DNA of 64,000 nucleotides, from positions 2,790,001-2,854,000 of the forward strand of contig NZ_CP023202.1 in assembly GCF_000220705.2 (NCBI RefSeq), read 5' to 3'. Each line of letters opens with the position of its first letter. The first letter of the stretch is position 1. Positions 1-7,894 of this stretch are shown here, piece by piece. Source of the stretch: Streptomyces xinghaiensis S187. Its GTDB lineage: Bacteria > Actinomycetota > Actinomycetes > Streptomycetales > Streptomycetaceae. Below the pieces are notes generated by a model that searched no databases, had not been told where the DNA came from, and saw only the letters and a program-made list of their open reading frames with translations. Made by a program: the position numbers and the translations under genes.

Positions 1-624
1 ACAAGGACCGAGATCGAAATCCTTGCGCATGACTTCGAAGGGGCACCGCTGAGCTACGCGAGCCCGGAGGAGGTGGACGGGGCACTACAGCAACGTTTCG
101 ACACACACCTCCCGTCTTCGGTGCTGGCATGCACAGCAGCACACGAAACATTCGGCTGTCACTGGAGCCTCAAGCACACCTCAGGGACTGTGAACGGAGA
201 ATTTAACCTACACCCGCCCGCAACCTCCCTGCCCATCGAACCGCCATCTCTCGAATGGGACCTAGCAGAATCCGAGGAAGAACTCAGCGAGCAATTCCTC
301 GTCATCGACGAATTCCCTGGGGGAGGTACAGATTCCTACACGGCGTTGCGGCTCGTCCCAGGCGGCACACAAGCACTGATGTGGTACCACGAGGCGGAAC
401 GTGGCGCACTGCCGATGAATATCGATTACTGCATGTACCTACGGGCGCTTGCCGTGACCAAGGGCACTCTCGGGTGGCAATTCTTGTTCGTCGACGTGTC
501 ATTGGAGGACTCGGAATTCAGCCCTTATGTCATGGGCCTCAAAGCCATGCTCGCGGCGTTCCCAGGCCTCTTCCCGGATCACGACTATGCACCCCTTCGT
601 GAACGCTTGGAGGCCCGCCTGTGA
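1..624 (+). CDS. Unrecognised protein, 5' end outside window
   Basis: The frame is open from the first base of the window, so the true start lies upstream; 207 residues are visible. The C-terminal half looks like a genuine folded domain, with aromatic-rich segments (GWQFLFVDV near the end, then FPGLFPDHDYAPLRERL), but I recognise no family and assign no function. A GTG at base 73 is the first start codon visible in the window, but sensible protein sequence continues upstream of it. By eye the GC content (about 57-60%) is far below that of its neighbours, and it uses codons such as CTA that are rare here, which suggests recent acquisition. Its TGA overlaps the GTG of the first CIS gene (GTGA), so the two are probably translated together. 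Confidence 0.65.
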   Translation, partial: TRTEIEILAHDFEGAPLSYASPEEVDGALQQRFDTHLPSSVLACTAAHETFGCHWSLKHTSGTVNGEFNLHPPATSLPIEPPSLEWDLAESEEELSEQFLVIDEFPGGGTDSYTALRLVPGGTQALMWYHEAERGALPMNIDYCMYLRALAVTKGTLGWQFLFVDVSLEDSEFSPYVMGLKAMLAAFPGLFPDHDYAPLRERLEARL

Positions 625-1331
625 CCCGCTACGCAGACATTCCCAAGCCCATCCGCTCCGGCATCGTCATCGTCGACCCCGAGCGCGGCACCCCGCAGCG
701 CATCATCGTGCTGCAGTTCAACCCCGACACCCTTGAGCGTTCACTCGCGCCACAGGCCGCGGGGACCGGTGATGCCGGTGGCGGCGGAAGTGGGCAAGGG
801 GACCGGAACGAGGCGTTGCGGCTCAAGGGGCCCGCCGAGGAGACCTGGAAGTTCACCGCCGAGATCGACGCCACCGATCAGCTGGAGGTGCCGGCCCCGG
901 ACGGCATCCACCCGCAGCTCGCGACGCTGGAAATGCTGGTGCAGCCCACCACCGCGCAGCTCCGCGAGGCGAGCCGGCTCAGCAAGAAGGGCACCATCGA
1001 GATCTCCCCGATCGAGATGCCGCTGACCCTGTTCACCTGGGGCAGCAAGCGCGTCATGCCCGTACGGCTGACCGAGCTGTCCGTCAACGAGTCCGCGTTC
1101 GACGTCAACCTCAATCCGATACGGGCCGCGCTCAGCATCGGGATGAAGGTGCTCACCGTCAGTGATCTGCCGGCGGGGCACCGCGGGGCCGAGCTGTATC
1201 TCGCGCATCTGGCGCAGAAGGAGCGGCTGGCCGGGACCGTCCGGTCCGGGACGCTCGGTTCGCTCGGCCTCACCGGGGCCGACATCGGCATGGGGGCCCG
1301 GGCGGCGTCCACACGCATGGGGAGGGCGTAA
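621..1331 (+). CDS. CIS tube-adaptor protein (Afp7 N-domain type, no LysM)
   Basis: A 236-residue protein with an N-terminal stretch, IVLQFNPDTLERSL at about residues 28-41, that resembles the N-terminal domain of contractile-injection-system tube/adaptor proteins (the Afp7/gp53 position between inner tube and spike). In most systems this domain is fused to a LysM domain; here the protein stops and the next gene supplies the LysM part. The GTG start overlaps the upstream TGA and has TGGAGG eight bases before it. A glycine-rich loop sits near residues 50-60. Expected to work in the cytoplasm as part of the phage-tail-like particle. The family assignment rests on motif similarity and position. 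Confidence 0.7.
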   Translation: MTRYADIPKPIRSGIVIVDPERGTPQRIIVLQFNPDTLERSLAPQAAGTGDAGGGGSGQGDRNEALRLKGPAEETWKFTAEIDATDQLEVPAPDGIHPQLATLEMLVQPTTAQLREASRLSKKGTIEISPIEMPLTLFTWGSKRVMPVRLTELSVNESAFDVNLNPIRAALSIGMKVLTVSDLPAGHRGAELYLAHLAQKERLAGTVRSGTLGSLGLTGADIGMGARAASTRMGRA

Positions 1332-1335
1332 CACC

Positions 1336-1752
1336 ATGATCGAGCCGTATGACAGCGCGCTGGACGCGATCCCCGGAGCGCATCCGTATCCGCGCGGCAG
1401 CCGGTACCACGACGCCGAGATCGGGGCGTACTGCTTCCCGGACGGCACCGAAGTCCGTTACGCCAAGCGCCGGTTGCTCCCTCCGCTGCCGGACGAGGAC
1501 GGATCCGGGGACGACGGCGACACCGCCACGCACATCGTCGGCGCCGGCGAGCGGCCCGACCATCTCGCCCAGCACTACTTCGGCGACCCGGGCCAGTGGT
1601 GGCGGATCGCGGACGCCAATCCGGTGCTCGACCCGCGCGAGCTGACCGCCGAGCCGGGGCAGGAGATCGCGATTCCGCTTCCGGGCGCCTTCACCGCGCC
1701 CGGAAGCGGCGCGCCGGGGCGCGGAGCGGCGGGAGGCGGCGGTCGTGGCTGA
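1336..1752 (+). CDS. LysM-domain baseplate adaptor
   Basis: A 138-residue protein. The central part (about residues 63-115) reads as a LysM fold: an ATHIVGAGERPDHLAQHYFG start, then WWRIADANPVLDP, then PGQEIAIPLPG. The ATG lies nine bases after a GGAGGG ribosome site and only four bases after the previous stop. Together with that gene it makes up the two halves of a canonical Afp7-like LysM adaptor, which in CIS and T4-like tails joins the tube to the spike hub. The C-terminus is a Gly/Ala-rich tail running into the next gene with an 8-base overlap. In this setting LysM probably mediates protein-protein contact in the baseplate rather than peptidoglycan binding. Confidence 0.75.
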   Translation: MIEPYDSALDAIPGAHPYPRGSRYHDAEIGAYCFPDGTEVRYAKRRLLPPLPDEDGSGDDGDTATHIVGAGERPDHLAQHYFGDPGQWWRIADANPVLDPRELTAEPGQEIAIPLPGAFTAPGSGAPGRGAAGGGGRG

Positions 1753-2887
1753 CGAAGATCCGGTCGGCGGCGGCCCGGTCCACCTCACCCTGCACATGGG
1801 ACCGAAGCTGGTCCGCCCGGTGCCGTACGAGGTGTCCGAGGCCCTGCTCTCCGCGCAGATCACCAGCACGGCGGGCGAACGCAGCGGTTTCCAGCTCGCG
1901 TTCGATCTCACCAAGCGCGGCGCGATCATCCGGCAGCTGTTGCCGGACGGCTACTTCGATCCGCGCACCCGCGTCATCGTCACCGCCTCCGTGCGCGGCA
2001 CCCCGCGCGTCCTGCTCGACGGGCTGATCGTGCGGCAGGAGGTCGGGGCGAGCAACCAGCCGGGGCAGACCACGCTCACCGTCACCGGGGAGGACCTGAG
2101 CCTCCTCATGGACCTGGAGGAGCGCACCGAGCGCTACCCCAACCTCGCGCCCTCCGCCCGGGCCGCCCGTATCCTGCGCGGCTACGAGGACTACGGCATC
2201 CAGCCGTACGTCGTCCGGGAGCAGATCGAGCAGCCGCCGCGCGCCCAGCTCCGCGTCGAGTACCAGACCGGCACCGATCTGGCGTACCTCAACGAACTGG
2301 CCCAGGCCAACGGTTACGTCTTCTATCTCGAACCCGGCCCGGCGCCCGGCTATTCGACCGCCTACTTCGGCCCGCAGAAGCGGGTCGGGCAGCGGCAGCA
2401 CGCGCTCAACGTCAACATGGACGTCAACTCCACCGTGGACCAGCTCACCTTCGCCTATGACGGCACCGCCCGCGAGGAGCCGCAGGCGCGGGTGCTGGAC
2501 CCGGTGACCCGGCGGGCGCCGCTGCTCCCCCAGCCCGACATCAGCCCGCTGCGCCCGCCGCTGGGCCGACGGGCCAGTCCGGCGCTGAAGCGCCGCAAGC
2601 TGACCGGCACCGCGAAGTTCAGCCCCGAGCAGGCGCGGGCCGAGACGCTGGCGCGCGCCGCGACCTCCGCCGACGCGGTGTCCGGCTCGGGGCAGCTGGA
2701 CGTCAACCGGCACGGCTACATCCTCCGGCCGCGGGAGCTGGTCGGGGTGCGGGGCGCCGGGCTGACGTACGACGGCGACTACTACGTCACCAGCGTGACC
2801 CACAACCTCCGGCCCGGCTCGTACCAGCAGAACTTCACGCTCTCGCGGGAGGGGCTGGTCGCGCTGAGCGACACCGTCCGTCCGTGA
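1745..2887 (+). CDS. Spike hub protein, gp27/late-control-D type
   Basis: A 380-residue protein of the phage late control D / VgrG N-terminal (gp27-like) family. It is recognised by the LTVTGEDLSLLMDLEERTERY-type strand-turn-helix near residues 115-135 and a C-terminal YYVTSVTHNLRPGSYQQNFTLSREG segment typical of this hub. It would form the trimeric hub at the tube tip, to which the spike attaches. In VgrG and Afp8 the hub and the OB-fold spike are one polypeptide; here the spike is the separate next gene, as in P2 phage. The GTG start is preceded by GGGAGG at eight bases and overlaps the LysM gene by eight bases. Confidence 0.85.
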   Translation: MADEDPVGGGPVHLTLHMGPKLVRPVPYEVSEALLSAQITSTAGERSGFQLAFDLTKRGAIIRQLLPDGYFDPRTRVIVTASVRGTPRVLLDGLIVRQEVGASNQPGQTTLTVTGEDLSLLMDLEERTERYPNLAPSARAARILRGYEDYGIQPYVVREQIEQPPRAQLRVEYQTGTDLAYLNELAQANGYVFYLEPGPAPGYSTAYFGPQKRVGQRQHALNVNMDVNSTVDQLTFAYDGTAREEPQARVLDPVTRRAPLLPQPDISPLRPPLGRRASPALKRRKLTGTAKFSPEQARAETLARAATSADAVSGSGQLDVNRHGYILRPRELVGVRGAGLTYDGDYYVTSVTHNLRPGSYQQNFTLSREGLVALSDTVRP

Positions 2888-2927
2888 CCGGCAACCGGGC
2901 AGCCACAGGAACCTGGAGAAGCACACG

Positions 2928-3467
2928 ATGGCGCCAGCAGCAGGACCAGGACCCAACAACCGCTATCTCGGCAAGTTCCGCGGCCGGGTGGTGGACAACG
3001 ACGACCCGTTGCGGATCGGACGGATCACGGCGCTCGTGCCGGACGTGCTCGGGGACGAGCCGTCCACCTGGGCCATGCCCTGCTTCCCGTTCACGGGCCG
3101 GGAGGCCGGCCAGTACGTGGTCCCCGAGGAGGGGGCCGGGGTGTGGATCGAGTTCGAACAGGGGGACGCGAGTTTCCCGGTCTGGACGGGCTGCTGGTAC
3201 GGCGACGAGAGCGAACTGCCCCCGGACGCGCGGGCCGCGGCGCGCACGGGCGCGGAACCGGTCGTCATCGAGAACCGGAGCCACCACAGGATCGTGCTCC
3301 ACGACTCCCCGGACGGCGGGATTCTCCTGCAGGCGCCGGGGGGCGCGTTCATCCGGATCAACAACGCGGGGGTGCAGATCAACAGCGGTGCGGGGACCTC
3401 GATCGTCCTCGACGGCGATCAGGTGAACGTCAACGAGGGCCGGCTGACCGTGCCCAAGAAGAGCTAG
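2928..3467 (+). CDS. Spike protein, gp5/baseplate V OB-fold type
   Basis: A 179-residue protein of the phage baseplate assembly protein V / VgrG OB-fold type. The N-terminal region (residues 9-90) has the pattern FRGRVVDNDDPLRIGRITAL, then AMPCFPFTGREAGQYVVPEEG and GVWIEFEQGDASFPVWTGCW, the usual signature of the gp5 OB domain. The last third contains short repeated strands (GGILLQAPGGAFIRINNAGV) consistent with a beta-helical needle. It would sit on the gp27-like hub and carry the PAAR-like tip encoded next. The start is an ATG behind GGAGAAG, 40 bases after the hub gene. Confidence 0.88.
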   Translation: MAPAAGPGPNNRYLGKFRGRVVDNDDPLRIGRITALVPDVLGDEPSTWAMPCFPFTGREAGQYVVPEEGAGVWIEFEQGDASFPVWTGCWYGDESELPPDARAAARTGAEPVVIENRSHHRIVLHDSPDGGILLQAPGGAFIRINNAGVQINSGAGTSIVLDGDQVNVNEGRLTVPKKS

Positions 3468-3489
3468 CAGAGGAACGGGGAGAGACGTC

Positions 3490-3924
3490 GTGTCCAGGAG
3501 TTACGGAAGCGGGGGCAGCGGGGGCCCCGGGCCCCCCGGGCCGTCCGGGAGCCCCGTCCACACGGGGGCGGAGCTGCGCTGCCCGCACGGCGGCCGGGTC
3601 GCGGCCGCCTCCGCCGCCGGGTCCGGCGCGCACGCCCGGTCCGCGGTACGGATGGACGGAATGCCACTGATGACCGCCGCCGACGTCCACACGGTCAGCG
3701 GCTGCGGGCACACCGACGGCGGCCGGCCCTCGCCGTGCACCAGCGTCCGCTGGAGCGCGGGCGGCGGCGGCCGGGACGCCGTGACCGTCGACGGGGCACC
3801 GGTGCTGCTGGACACGGCGGCCTCGCGGGCGCAGTGCCTCAGCGACGCCCTGCTGCCGCAGGGAGCACCGCTTGTGGCGGGAACGGGGTCCGGAACCGCA
3901 CAGCGAGGGGTGGAGTGCCGATGA
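3490..3924 (+). CDS. PAAR-like spike-tip protein
   Basis: A 144-residue protein. A Gly/Pro/Ser-rich leader of about 25 residues is followed by ELRCPHGGRVAAASAAG, GMPLMTAADVHTVSGCGH, SPCTSVRW and VTVDGAPVLL. That alternation of Cys/His residues with short strands and a 'PxxxVDGxPVL' repeat resembles the DUF4280/PAAR-like tip proteins that cap the spike of contractile systems. The position, right after the OB-fold spike gene and before gp25, is where Afp10-type tips are found. The GTG start has GGGGAGAG eight bases upstream, and the stop overlaps the next ATG (ATGA). The metal-binding role of the Cys/His set is inferred. Confidence 0.65.
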   Translation: MSRSYGSGGSGGPGPPGPSGSPVHTGAELRCPHGGRVAAASAAGSGAHARSAVRMDGMPLMTAADVHTVSGCGHTDGGRPSPCTSVRWSAGGGGRDAVTVDGAPVLLDTAASRAQCLSDALLPQGAPLVAGTGSGTAQRGVECR

Positions 3925-4316
3925 GGGCGAGGACGGCAAGGACCGCACGGGAGGACATCGCGTTCCCGTTCCGGATCGACGGCCGGGGGCGCACGGCCCG
4001 GGCCGCGTCGTACGAGGACCATGTGCGCGATCTGATCGAGCAGTTGCTGTTCACCAGCCCGGGTGAGCGCGTGATGCGCCCCGACTTCGGCTGCGGGCTG
4101 CTCGACCTGGTGTTCACCCCCAACAGCCCCGAACTGGCGTCCGCGCTGGAGCTGTCCGTGCAGGCGGCGCTGCAGCGCTGGCTGGGGGATCTGATCGAGG
4201 TGGAGGACGTGGACGTGGAGAGCGAGGAGAGCGTCGTCCGCGTCCATCTGCGGTACGTGGTGCGCGCCACCGCGGACCGCCGCGACGAGGTGTTCGAGGG
4301 GAGGGGCGCCGCATGA
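3921..4316 (+). CDS. Baseplate wedge protein, GPW/gp25 family
   Basis: A 131-residue protein with the family pattern: an N-terminal FPFRIDGRGRTARAASYEDH, then IEQLLFTSPGERVMRPDFGCGLLDLVF (the gp25 core 'tspGERvmrPdFGcgl') and a C-terminal beta segment (VVRVHLRYVV). gp25 is the most conserved baseplate wedge component; it contacts the first sheath ring and triggers contraction. The length matches the family. The ATG overlaps the previous stop, and its own TGA overlaps the next ATG. Confidence 0.93.
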   Translation: MRARTARTAREDIAFPFRIDGRGRTARAASYEDHVRDLIEQLLFTSPGERVMRPDFGCGLLDLVFTPNSPELASALELSVQAALQRWLGDLIEVEDVDVESEESVVRVHLRYVVRATADRRDEVFEGRGAA

Positions 4317-7300
4317 GCGGGCCGGACAGGGAATCGACGGCCGGGGCCGCCGGCACCGCACTGGTGTGCCGGGGCGACGGCAGGCGCGGCGCGGTGCGCC
4401 GGGCGGAGCTGAACGGGGTCGACGCGGTCGAGGTGGGCGACGACGGCCGCACGCTGACCGTGACCTTCCTCGGCAAGGCCCCGCACGGCCTGTGCCCGGA
4501 GAACATCCGCATCGACGGCGGCCGGCGCGTCACCGGCATCGAGGCGCTGGAGGTGGAGGTCGAACGGGAGGACGACCCGGAGCTGGACGACCGGCTGTAC
4601 GTCACCGTCGACAAGGCCGGTGACACCTCCCGCTACCGGCTGGCGGTCGTCGAGACCGATCCGTACGGGCGTCCGGGCACCGAGCCGTACCGCGGCTTCG
4701 ACCAGCGCTACCACGCGGCGGACTTCTTCTTCCGGCCGGACTGCCCCACGCCGTTCGACTGCGCGGACGAGCAGCCGGACTGCCCGCCCACCTTCAAGCC
4801 CGCCCCGGTCATCGACTACACGGCGCGGGACTACGACACCCTGCGGCAGGTGGTCCTGGACCGGCTGGCGCTGACCTCGCCCGGCTGGATGGAGCGGCAC
4901 GCGCCGGACCTCGGTGTCACGCTGGTCGAACTGCTGGCGCATACCGCCGATCTGATCGGCTATCAGCAGGACGCGGTCGCCACCGAGGCCTATCTGGACA
5001 CGGCCCGCCGGCGGGTGTCGGTACGCCGCCACGTCCGGCTGGTCGACTATCCGATGCACGACGGCTGCAACGCCCGCACCCTCGTGGCCGTGGAGGTGGC
5101 GCGGCCGCTGACGCTGCCGCCCGGCCGGTTCCGCTTCGCCTCGGTCGACCTCCGCGACGCGGGCTCGCGCGACCGGCACGGCGCCCGGCCCGGCACCGTC
5201 CTCGGGGACGAGGAGCTGGCGGCGCTGGACGAGCGGGGGCGGGTCGAGGTCTTCGAGCCGGTGGAGCGGAAGCCGCTGCGGCTGCGGCCCGAGCACAACA
5301 CCATCCGGTTCTGGACCTGGGGCGGTGAGCAGTGCTCGCTGCCCCGGGGCGCTACTTCGGCCACCCTGCGCGACGCGTGGGCGCACCGGGAGCACGGGGA
5401 CGGGGAACCAGGAGACAGCCGGCCCGGGGACGGGCGCGGGGACAGAAACGCGCACGACCACCACGACGGCCACGGACACGACGGCCACGGCCACGGCCAC
5501 CCCGGGCACGGCCGCCCCCGGCGCCGTCTGCTGGACCTGTCCCCCGGCGACCTGCTGGTGTTCGAGGAGGTGCGCGGCCCCCGCTCCGGCACCCCCGGCG
5601 ACGCCGACCCGTCACACCGGCAGGCGGTGCGGCTCACCTCCGTCACCCCGGCCGTCGACCGGCTGTGCGGACAGCCGGTCCTGGAGATCACCTGGGCCCG
5701 CGAGGACGCCCTGCGCTTCCCGCTCTGCCTCTCCACCACCGGCGGCACGCGCTGCGAGCCCGTCCCGGATGTGAGTGTGGCGCGCGGCAACATCGTCCTG
5801 GCCGACCACGGCCGGTCGACGGCCCTCTGCGACGGCGAACCGGAACGCGTCACCGTGCCGCCGGTGCCGCCGGTGCCGGCCGGGTGCGAGCCGCCCGCCT
5901 TCGGCTGCCCGGACCGCGCGGGCGGCAACGAACCCGCGCGGCTCGCCGCCGCGCTGCTCGATCTCACCGACAGCGGGCGGCTGCTGACGCCGGCGCACGT
6001 CCGGGAGGTGTTCACCGCGTTCGGTGAGGACGCCGCCGCGCGGGCCGGGCTGGGGATCGGCGGCGAGGGGCGGCGCGAGGAGGTCGTGCCGGACACCGCC
6101 CGCGCCCAGGCGGCCGCCCTGCGCACGCTCGTCGCGCAGTCGGTTTATCCGGGCATCGTGCCGCGCTTCCGGCCGGTCCTCGACCGCTTCCCCGTCGTCC
6201 AGGCCGTGCCGTTCCCCGAGCCGCGCCTCGTGGCCGCCGGGCAGGCGGAGCGGCTGGCGGCCATTCCGGAGCGGGTGCGGCAGCGGCTGGTGGAGTTGTG
6301 GCGCAGCGCCCGCGACCGCGACGGGCTCTCCGAGCGGGAGACGGCCGAACTGACCGTGCTGTTCGGTCTGCGGGTGCTGGAGTGGCTGGAGCTGCGCGTC
6401 CACCCCCGGCGTGCGCTGCGTGAACTGCTGGTCCGCAGCGACCGGTTGCTGGCCCGCAAGAAGCGCCGGCTGGAGGTGCTGACGGCACGTGCCCGCGCGG
6501 GCACGGTGCTGGACCGGCGCACCGCCTGGGAGATCGCGCACTGCTGGGGCCCGCCGTACGCGGCCGGGCTCGACCCGGACGACCCGGTGCTGGCCGGTTC
6601 CGCCGCCGCGTCGCTCCGCCAGGACCCCCGGGCGGCGCTCCCGGCGGTCCGGGTGCTGGAGCGGACCCCGGACGGCATCCGGGTGTGGGAGCCCCGGCGG
6701 GACCTGCTGGAGAGCGGGTCCCGGGACCGGCACCTCACCGGCGAGCTCGAGGACGACGGCCGTCTCGCGCTGCGCTTCGGCGACGGCGTCCACGGCGCCG
6801 CCCCGGAGCCGGGCAGCACGCTGGAGCCGCGGTACCGGCTGGGCGGCGGCACGGCGGGCAACGTCGGCGCCGAGGCCGTCAACCGGCTGGTGCTGTGCGG
6901 GGATCCGGACGACGACTCGGAGGAGCCCGGCCCGTACAGCGGCTGGGATCCGTACACGGACACGGACACGGCCCCGGACACGGAAACGGACCGGTCGGCG
7001 GGACCGGCGGAGTACGGCGGGTACGGGGAAGCGGAGCCCGGCCGGGACGCGGACCCGGAGTCCGGGGACGCCGAGGAGACCGGCGGGCCCGGGACCGGCG
7101 CGTGGCGCGGCTTCCCGGTGATCCGGGTGCGCAACCCGCTCCCCGCGACCGGCGGCACGGAGCCCGAACCCGTCGAACAGGTGCGCAGGCTGGCCCCGCT
7201 CGCCCTCAAGCGCACCCGGCTGCGGGCCGTGACCGCCGGGGACTACGCCGAACTGGCGTCCGCCGTCCCCGGGGTGCAGCGCGCGGCGGCGGAGATGCGC

Positions 7301-7894
7301 TGGACCGGCAGCGCCCAGGAGGCGCATGTCGCCGTGGACGCCCTCGGCTCCGGGGAGCCGTCACCGGAGCTGCTGGACGCGGTGGCGCAGCATCTGGAGA
7401 GGTACCGCCGGATCGGCCACGACGTGGTCGTCGTCCCGGCGCGGACGGTGCCGCTCGACATCGCGCTGACCGTCTGCGCGGCGCCGGGGCAGCAGCACGG
7501 CCCGGTCCTGGCCGAGCTGCACCGGGTGCTCGGCTCCCGTGCCCTGCCCGACGGCCGGCTCGGCTTCTTCCACCCCGACGCCCTGGGCTTCGGGGAGCCG
7601 GTGCGGCTGAGCCGGCTGGTGGCGGTGGCGGCCGCGGTGCCGGGCGTGCGGAGCGTGCACGTCACCCGGCTGCGGCGGCTCTTCGGCGGCGGCACCGGCA
7701 CCGGCCACGACAGCGGCACCGACAACGGCACCGACAACGGCACCGACAACACAAGCGATTCCGGCGACGTCCGCGACCCGGCCCTGGACGAGGGCGTGCT
7801 GCGGCTCGGACCGCTGGAGATCGCACAGTGCGACAACGACCCGGACCGGCCCGAGAACGGCCGGCTGGAGCTGGAGTTCGGGGGCGGACAGTGA
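4313..7894 (+). CDS. Giant baseplate-J-like protein (Afp11 position)
   Basis: A 1193-residue baseplate assembly protein. Residues about 160-250 carry the conserved IDYTARDYDTLRQVVLDRLA and DLGVTLVELLAHTADLIGYQ region. The J-type core appears near residues 820-870 (RFGDGVHGAAPE, then YRLGGGTAGNVGAEAVN), followed by RNPLPATGG near 945 and DYAELASAVPGVQRA near 980. It should form wedge arms around the spike hub together with gp25 and the next protein. There is an unusual His/Gly-rich insertion at residues 381-402 and an acidic, low-complexity stretch near 885-925; another repeat-rich Gly/Thr/Asn stretch lies near 1125-1145. The ATGA overlap with gp25 and the GTGA overlap with the next gene indicate coupled translation. 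Confidence 0.88.
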   Translation: MSGPDRESTAGAAGTALVCRGDGRRGAVRRAELNGVDAVEVGDDGRTLTVTFLGKAPHGLCPENIRIDGGRRVTGIEALEVEVEREDDPELDDRLYVTVDKAGDTSRYRLAVVETDPYGRPGTEPYRGFDQRYHAADFFFRPDCPTPFDCADEQPDCPPTFKPAPVIDYTARDYDTLRQVVLDRLALTSPGWMERHAPDLGVTLVELLAHTADLIGYQQDAVATEAYLDTARRRVSVRRHVRLVDYPMHDGCNARTLVAVEVARPLTLPPGRFRFASVDLRDAGSRDRHGARPGTVLGDEELAALDERGRVEVFEPVERKPLRLRPEHNTIRFWTWGGEQCSLPRGATSATLRDAWAHREHGDGEPGDSRPGDGRGDRNAHDHHDGHGHDGHGHGHPGHGRPRRRLLDLSPGDLLVFEEVRGPRSGTPGDADPSHRQAVRLTSVTPAVDRLCGQPVLEITWAREDALRFPLCLSTTGGTRCEPVPDVSVARGNIVLADHGRSTALCDGEPERVTVPPVPPVPAGCEPPAFGCPDRAGGNEPARLAAALLDLTDSGRLLTPAHVREVFTAFGEDAAARAGLGIGGEGRREEVVPDTARAQAAALRTLVAQSVYPGIVPRFRPVLDRFPVVQAVPFPEPRLVAAGQAERLAAIPERVRQRLVELWRSARDRDGLSERETAELTVLFGLRVLEWLELRVHPRRALRELLVRSDRLLARKKRRLEVLTARARAGTVLDRRTAWEIAHCWGPPYAAGLDPDDPVLAGSAAASLRQDPRAALPAVRVLERTPDGIRVWEPRRDLLESGSRDRHLTGELEDDGRLALRFGDGVHGAAPEPGSTLEPRYRLGGGTAGNVGAEAVNRLVLCGDPDDDSEEPGPYSGWDPYTDTDTAPDTETDRSAGPAEYGGYGEAEPGRDADPESGDAEETGGPGTGAWRGFPVIRVRNPLPATGGTEPEPVEQVRRLAPLALKRTRLRAVTAGDYAELASAVPGVQRAAAEMRWTGSAQEAHVAVDALGSGEPSPELLDAVAQHLERYRRIGHDVVVVPARTVPLDIALTVCAAPGQQHGPVLAELHRVLGSRALPDGRLGFFHPDALGFGEPVRLSRLVAVAAAVPGVRSVHVTRLRRLFGGGTGTGHDSGTDNGTDNGTDNTSDSGDVRDPALDEGVLRLGPLEIAQCDNDPDRPENGRLELEFGGGQ

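Noticed and set aside
6685..7890. In-frame upstream extension of the second baseplate-J gene
   Set aside because: The added sequence is Arg/Gly/Pro-rich out-of-frame reading of the first baseplate-J gene; GTG 7891 with GTGA overlap is the natural start.
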